Source: TMP-24 sp046348855 (lineage in GTDB: Bacteria; Pseudomonadota; Alphaproteobacteria; Rhodobacterales; Rhodobacteraceae). From it: a stretch of 30,218 nucleotides of DNA. The notes under the pieces are model-generated. The model was given only the letters and a program-made list of their open reading frames with translations. It made no database searches and had not been told where the DNA came from. The first letter of the stretch is position 1. Every line of letters begins with the position of its first letter. The position numbers were made by a program, and so were the translations under genes. Of the stretch, positions 26,484-30,218 are shown one piece after another. The stretch lies in assembly GCA_046348855.1 (NCBI GenBank), contig JAXMDK010000028.1, forward strand, positions 1-30,218, written 5' to 3'.

Positions 26484-26681
26484 TCAGGCCTCCCGCCGCA
26501 TCTTCGCCGCTTCTATGACAGCTTGAATGTCGGAAAGCAGCCAGCGGCTCATACCGCCGATCTTAACGGGTTTGGAAATCGTGCCGTCCGCAACGCGCCG
26601 CCAGAAGGTGGCCTTGGAACAGCCCAGCATTCCGGCGGCTTCGCCGTCACGGATGAGGTTGTCGGGAAGAATTGCAGCCAT
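26484..26681 (-). CDS. AlpA-family DNA-binding regulator / excisionase-like
   Basis: A 65-residue helix-turn-helix protein: LIRDGEAAGMLGCSKATFWR is the MerR-like HTH, followed by VADGTISKPVKIGGMSRWLL, the typical AlpA wing (PVKIGG.SRW). AlpA-like proteins of integrated elements activate excision or act as recombination directionality factors. I chose the ATG at 26681; a TTG at 26717 could add 12 residues. The gene is followed by the winged-helix-like gene with a single base between them. It lies 77 bases after the 244-aa gene, and its promoter region contains an imperfect GATAT...ATATC inverted repeat near 26706-26722. Confidence 0.88.
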   Translation of the reverse strand: MAAILPDNLIRDGEAAGMLGCSKATFWRRVADGTISKPVKIGGMSRWLLSDIQAVIEAAKMRREA

Positions 26682-26744
26682 TTGCTCTTGCCTCAGAACA
26701 ATTGCGATATGCTGCAAATATCGTCACCGTGCGGGGCAGGTCAC

Positions 26745-26767
26745 GGGGGTTACTTCAACTAACCCCC
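26745..26767. other. Hairpin over the stop codon of the 244-aa gene
   Basis: GGGGGTTA (26745-26752) pairs perfectly with TAACCCCC (26760-26767) across CTTCAAC. On the minus strand it covers the last codons and stop of the unknown gene. No U-run follows, so it may protect the 3' end or weaken read-through rather than terminate. Confidence 0.45.
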
Positions 26768-27493
26768 CGCCGGAAGACCGGCGGACTGGCGTTCGTCCCA
26801 AGGTCGCCAGATATTGCAGAGAACCTCTTCTGAAGGAACAAGCGGCGGGTAGGATAATATTTCCTGTGGCAACGTCGACAAAACATCCCAAACGTCCCAC
26901 CGCGCGAAGTTCGGCGCGCGCGACAGTGCGGCTTGGTGCCATGCCGCCGTCGCCAGCAAGCAGGCCTCAGCTTCCGGTGCTCGCTCCAGTAGAGGCAGGG
27001 GCGCAAGATATTCGGCGGTAGCGACTCGGGCGGCACATATATGCGCCACACTCCGATACTTGCGGAATGCCTTTTCGATGTTAGAGGCGTCTCCCGTTGC
27101 CTTCATGCTTTTTTCTTTTGGTTGGCCGGTCACATAGGACACCCACTTGACCCTACCGGTCGCATAAATCAATTCAGAGACAATCTCGGCAGACGGCTTC
27201 AAGGCCATCGATTGCCCCATAAAGCCCCGGCCAGCCATAACGATTGCTGTCAGTCCGCAAAGAGTCATGGTCGCGTTTTTGTTCTCGGCCTTTCGCAACG
27301 CATCACATGTCAGCTTGCTCATTTTGTAGGCGTCCGGCCCTACCCTTGATAGACGTGAGCGCTCGTGCCTTATCATCGTCATGGCCATTTCCCGATCTTC
27401 TTCTGAATCCGGGAAAAAACCATGCACTACCAGTTGAAACATTGCCTCATCGTGCAAACGGCCCTGCGCGTCGGACAGTGATATTGCCCTCAT
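26759..27493 (-). CDS. Unknown protein coupled to the integrase
   Basis: A 244-residue protein that I do not recognise. The start ATG (27491-27493) overlaps the integrase stop by 4 bp, so it is probably translated by the same ribosomes. An in-frame start at 27676 would lie inside the integrase gene and is unlikely. The sequence is mostly helical: FPDSEEDREMAMTMIRHERS, then KLTCDALRKAEN, a short hydrophobic GLTAIVMAGRGFMGQ, then ATGRVKWVSYVTGQPKEKSM and IEKAFRKYRSVAHICAARVA. The C-terminal third is rich in Ala, Leu and Trp. No signal peptide, zinc cluster or nuclease motif is evident. Codon use is less GC-biased than in the chromosome. It may assist recombination or be cargo. Confidence 0.75.
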   Translation of the reverse strand: MRAISLSDAQGRLHDEAMFQLVVHGFFPDSEEDREMAMTMIRHERSRLSRVGPDAYKMSKLTCDALRKAENKNATMTLCGLTAIVMAGRGFMGQSMALKPSAEIVSELIYATGRVKWVSYVTGQPKEKSMKATGDASNIEKAFRKYRSVAHICAARVATAEYLAPLPLLERAPEAEACLLATAAWHQAALSRAPNFARWDVWDVLSTLPQEILSYPPLVPSEEVLCNIWRPWDERQSAGLPAGG

Positions 27494-28662
27494 GTCCGCA
27501 CCATCTGCACCACACCGCCCGCTTTGCCCGTCGCATAGCGCGCCCAAGCGGCCATTAGCTGCGCCCGACGGTCGAAAAGATCGGATCGGGCGTATGCCTG
27601 TTCGACCGCGTTGCCGGTCGCATGGGAAAGCGCCGCCTCGGCCACTTCCCGATCCGCTTTCGCGCTTTCGCTGCACCAGTCGCGGAAGGTCGAGCGGAAG
27701 CCGTGAACCGTGAAGCCTTCACAGCCCATACGCCGAAGAAGCGCCTTGAAGACCATAACGGATTGTTCCTTCGTCTTGCCCCCCGCCCCACGATTGACGC
27801 TTGGGAAGATGAAATCGGCGTCCAGCCCGCGCACCTTGTCCAGGACCGCCACCGCCTCGGGCGATAGCGGCACCCGGTGCGGAACCCCGCGCTTCATGCG
27901 GCTGCCGGGAATGGTCCAGACCTTGCCGTCAATCTCGTTCCAGCGCGCCCCCCGCGCCTCACCGGATCGAACCGCCGTGAGGATGAGGAATTCCAGCGTC
28001 CGGGCTGACATGCCTTCGCGCTGGGCCAGATCGGACGTGAAGCCGGGCACATCGCGCCAACCCATAGCGGCCATATGTTCCGGCTTGGCCTTGACCGGCG
28101 GCAGGGCCTTCTTCAACCCGTTGACGGGATTTTCGTGCGGGAAATGCCCAGCGCCTTTTGCCCAATCGAAGATCGTTGAAAGACGCTGGCGCAGCCGCTT
28201 GGCCGTTTCGTGCTTTTCGGTCCAGATCGGCGACAGGACTTTCAGAATGTCGGCGGTTGCCACCTTGTCAATCGGGCGGCTTCCGAACGATGGAAATGCA
28301 TAGGTCTTTACGGTCGCCAACCACGTCTCGGCATGCTTGGCGTTGCGCCATGTCGGCAGAAGGTTCTTGTGAACCTGTTCGGCGGCTTCCTTGAACGTCA
28401 GATGTTCGCGCTTGCGCAGCGCGTCGGGGTCGCCTCCGTCGCGCGCTACCTTGCGATAGACCCGCGCCTTTTCCCGTGCCTCGGCCAGGGACACCAGTGT
28501 TGCCGACCCCAGACCCAGATCGCGCCGTTTCCCGTGAACCACCGTCCGCAGAATCCAGTTCCTCGCGCCGGTCGCGGCAATGCGAAGCATCAACCCGCCG
28601 CCATCGCTATAGGTGCCCGGTTCCTTCAGCGTGTCGATCTTGCGGGTGGTTAGATTCCCCAT
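27490..28662 (-). CDS. int: P4-type tyrosine integrase
   Basis: Site-specific recombinase that inserts and excises the element at tRNA-Ala. The 390-residue form begins MGNLTTRKIDTLKEPGTYSD, followed by GGGLMLRIAATGARNWILR, the DUF4102 arm-binding N-terminus of P4-like integrases. Then come a SAM-like core-binding domain (AAEQVHKNLLPTW...) and the catalytic domain: ILTAVRSGEARG (first Arg), HGFRSTFRDW (His-x-x-Arg) and VEQAYARSDLFDRR (nucleophile Tyr). I chose the ATG at 28662 because GGGGAAGG precedes it and the family starts there; ATGs at 28695 and 28725 lack ribosome binding sites. Its 5' end faces the right attachment repeat 145 bases away. Confidence 0.94.
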   Translation of the reverse strand: MGNLTTRKIDTLKEPGTYSDGGGLMLRIAATGARNWILRTVVHGKRRDLGLGSATLVSLAEAREKARVYRKVARDGGDPDALRKREHLTFKEAAEQVHKNLLPTWRNAKHAETWLATVKTYAFPSFGSRPIDKVATADILKVLSPIWTEKHETAKRLRQRLSTIFDWAKGAGHFPHENPVNGLKKALPPVKAKPEHMAAMGWRDVPGFTSDLAQREGMSARTLEFLILTAVRSGEARGARWNEIDGKVWTIPGSRMKRGVPHRVPLSPEAVAVLDKVRGLDADFIFPSVNRGAGGKTKEQSVMVFKALLRRMGCEGFTVHGFRSTFRDWCSESAKADREVAEAALSHATGNAVEQAYARSDLFDRRAQLMAAWARYATGKAGGVVQMVRT

Positions 28663-28668
28663 TTCCTT

Positions 28669-28687
28669 CCCCACATTCTTCCCCACA
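28669..28687. repeat. Right CCCCACA pair, candidate integrase arm site
   Basis: CCCCACA occurs at 28669-28675 and 28681-28687, 12 bp start to start, mirroring the spacing of the left-end pair. It lies just upstream of the chosen integrase start, so integrase bound there could repress its own expression; this is inference. The 120 bases from here to the attachment repeat hold no gene. Confidence 0.5.
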
Positions 28688-28807
28688 TCAAACATAGGAC
28701 TGGGTGAGACTGAATGAAAGGGCATGTGAGAACAAAAAGATCAACTATCTGTTTTTTATTGTGTTAATGCGGTGCTCTGCAATGCCGTGAGACGGGGGTT
28801 TGTTTGA

Positions 28808-28822
28808 CCTTGGCTCCACCAA
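28808..28822. repeat. Right attachment repeat
   Basis: CCTTGGCTCCACCAA, an exact copy of 20464-20478 with different flanks on both sides. It marks the right end of the element and the start of the ancestral sequence downstream of the tRNA. Confidence 0.88.
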
Positions 28823-28864
28823 TTCCCCTTTCCGATCTTCCCGTCGGGCGAGCCGCTCCGCGCC

Positions 28865-29737
28865 TCAATAGCTCAGCATCAGCCGGTCGCTGACCTGTTC
28901 GCCTTCCAGCGTGCGGCCCTCCATCTGGAAGCGCTTCAACATCGAGCGGCCGAGGTTGACGCGGAATTCGCGGGCGAAGAGGCCGGGCGGAAAGGCCAGG
29001 TCGCAGGTCTGGTCGCCTGACTTCTTGCTGCCGTCGATGCTCAGCGCGACCATCACGCCGCGCGCCTTGCAGGCCTCGATCTCGGTCAGCAGATCCTCCA
29101 GCCGGAAGGATTGCGCGCCGTAGAGGATCGACTGGGAAAAGCTGTAGGGCGGGTCGCAATAGACCAGGTCGCCGGGCCGGGCGCGAGCCATCGCCTCGCG
29201 GTAGTCGCGCCGGGCGAACTCGGCCCCCGCCAGGCGCGCCGCCCACAGGTCGACCCTTCGGGCGAAGCTCTGCACCGGCATCGGTTCATGCGCGCCGATC
29301 GGGGTCGACATGTGGCCGTCGCGGCGGCGAAAGCGCACCACGCCGCCATAGCAGGCCCGGCACAGGAACAGGAAATCGGCGCCGTTCGGCGTGGCGTTGT
29401 AGCGCGCCTTGATCGCTTCGTAGCGTTCGACGCGGTCGCCGGCCCGGTAGAAGGCCAGCCGCTCGGCATACCAGCCAGTGACGCGGGTAGGATCGCGGCG
29501 GAGCGTCTGGAAGATTTCGATGAGCGGGCCGAACGTGTCGGACCCGAAGGCCTGCGGCGGGGCGAGGACCGCCATCACCCCGCCCGCCCCGAGGAACGGT
29601 TCATGATAGGCGCCGAAGCGGCGCGGAAAACGCGCGATGATCTCGTGGGCAAACTTCTGCTTGCTGCCAACCCACTTCAGCAACTGGGTCTTGAACGGCT
29701 TCGTGGGCGGCCGGTCGTCGGCAAGTGCCTGGTCCAT
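28865..29737 (-). CDS. D12-class DNA N6-adenine methyltransferase
   Basis: A 290-residue Dam-like enzyme that would methylate adenine in DNA. FKTQLLKWVGSKQKFAHEI holds the FxGxK-like SAM-binding start, AYHEPFLGAGGVM the motif I region (EPF.G.G), and DLVYCDPPYSFSQ the catalytic DPPY. The sequence ends in a long C-terminal region after LSIDGSKKSGDQTCDL. The recognition site is unknown. The ATG at 29737 has GGGGTGG upstream; a GTG two codons earlier is also possible. It lies outside the integrated element, 42 bases beyond the right attachment repeat, and 8 bases downstream of the next methyltransferase gene. No restriction gene is next to it, so it may be an orphan methylase. Confidence 0.9.
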   Translation of the reverse strand: MDQALADDRPPTKPFKTQLLKWVGSKQKFAHEIIARFPRRFGAYHEPFLGAGGVMAVLAPPQAFGSDTFGPLIEIFQTLRRDPTRVTGWYAERLAFYRAGDRVERYEAIKARYNATPNGADFLFLCRACYGGVVRFRRRDGHMSTPIGAHEPMPVQSFARRVDLWAARLAGAEFARRDYREAMARARPGDLVYCDPPYSFSQSILYGAQSFRLEDLLTEIEACKARGVMVALSIDGSKKSGDQTCDLAFPPGLFAREFRVNLGRSMLKRFQMEGRTLEGEQVSDRLMLSY

Positions 29738-29745
29738 CCCCACCC

Positions 29746-30218
29746 CTACCAGCGCAAAGCGGCGATGGCGTCGTGCTTGACGCCGCGATGGATCACCCGG
29801 CTAACGCCCCAACCGTCAATAGTCTCGCGCCCTTCGACACCGTTGCGGCGGCGGACGTCCATCACCAGCGCCTTCCTCACATGGCTGCCGATGAAGTCGA
29901 TGTAGGTCGAGACCGGATAATGGAAGCCGCAGGACAGGAGGCTCATCGCCATGTCGACCCTGGGCGCGCGGGCCAGATCCTGACGCCCGGGGTTGATGGT
30001 GGTGATGGCGCGGGCGGGTACGCCGTTGGCGGTCAGGAAGGCGCGGGCGGTGGCCAGGTTGCTGTAGCCTGCCCCCTTCTCGCGATAGCGAAAATAGACA
30101 TCGTCGGTCTTTTCGATGTCGATCAGCACCAGCCTACAGCCATAGCGGCGGTAAATGAGCAGGTCGATGAAGGCATAGCCGCAGCCGATGTCGACCAGGC
30201 TTTTCGGTCTCACCCGGT
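29746..30218 (-). CDS. Class I SAM-dependent methyltransferase, 5' end outside window
   Basis: At least 155 residues are visible; the open frame continues past the right edge, and the GTG at 30213 is not a convincing start. SLVDIGCGYAFIDLLIYRRY holds the SAM-binding motif I, LVLIDIEKTDD the acidic end of strand 2, and VDMAMSLLSCGFHYPVSTY a motif IV-like segment. This resembles methyltransferases of glycan or small-molecule pathways; the substrate is unknown. It is transcribed directly ahead of the D12 methylase with an 8-base gap, so the two form an operon. Confidence 0.75.
   Translation of the reverse strand, partial: RVRPKSLVDIGCGYAFIDLLIYRRYGCRLVLIDIEKTDDVYFRYREKGAGYSNLATARAFLTANGVPARAITTINPGRQDLARAPRVDMAMSLLSCGFHYPVSTYIDFIGSHVRKALVMDVRRRNGVEGRETIDGWGVSRVIHRGVKHDAIAALRW

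Overview
The window is high-GC DNA from an alphaproteobacterium, most likely a member of the Rhodobacter/Paracoccus group (Rhodobacteraceae sensu lato). The basis is the gene order mdh-sucC-sucD-sucA-sucB-lpd on one strand, the presence of an alphaproteobacterial FYDLN-acid-domain protein, and the overall base composition. This is inference from gene content; no search was run.

Region 1 (1-17,330) is a TCA-cycle locus on the + strand. After a truncated, frameshifted TauE/SafE-type permease gene (minus strand) come malate dehydrogenase, succinyl-CoA synthetase beta and alpha, 2-oxoglutarate dehydrogenase E1 and E2, and dihydrolipoamide dehydrogenase. Together they encode 2-oxoglutarate -> succinyl-CoA -> succinate and malate -> oxaloacetate. 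Between these core genes sit unrelated genes: a SAM methyltransferase, a secreted protein, peptidase T, two paralogous lipoproteins, a sulfotransferase-like protein, a DUF805 membrane protein, an MltR-like protein, a small unknown and two MAPEG-type membrane proteins. A strong hairpin terminator ends the locus after lpd.

Region 2 (17,331-20,477) holds a pirin, a GntR/FCD regulator and a YgjP-type metallopeptidase on the minus strand. Divergent from them is the FYDLN-acid protein, followed by a terminator and tRNA-Ala(GGC) with its own promoter.

Region 3 (20,464-28,822) is an integrated element of about 8.4 kb. It is bounded by a 15-bp direct repeat of the tRNA-Ala 3' end. All its genes are on the minus strand, in transcription order: tyrosine integrase, an unknown 244-aa gene overlapping it by 4 bp, an AlpA-like regulator, a winged-helix-like protein, a zinc-ribbon-like conserved protein, and a type III-like restriction-modification pair (mod, res). 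The last three genes contain at least 14 frame changes in about 5 kb, although their protein sequence stays recognisable between the breaks. The other genes of the element and the TCA genes are intact. Paired CCCCACA repeats with 12-bp spacing occur near both ends and are candidate integrase arm sites.

Region 4 (28,823-30,218) is chromosomal flank with a D12-class DNA adenine methyltransferase and, upstream of it, the 3' part of a SAM-dependent methyltransferase that runs off the window.

The best candidates for something new are the integrase-coupled 244-aa gene, the zinc-ribbon-like gene translationally coupled to mod, and the putative end-repeat architecture. The frameshift cluster must first be separated from sequencing error.
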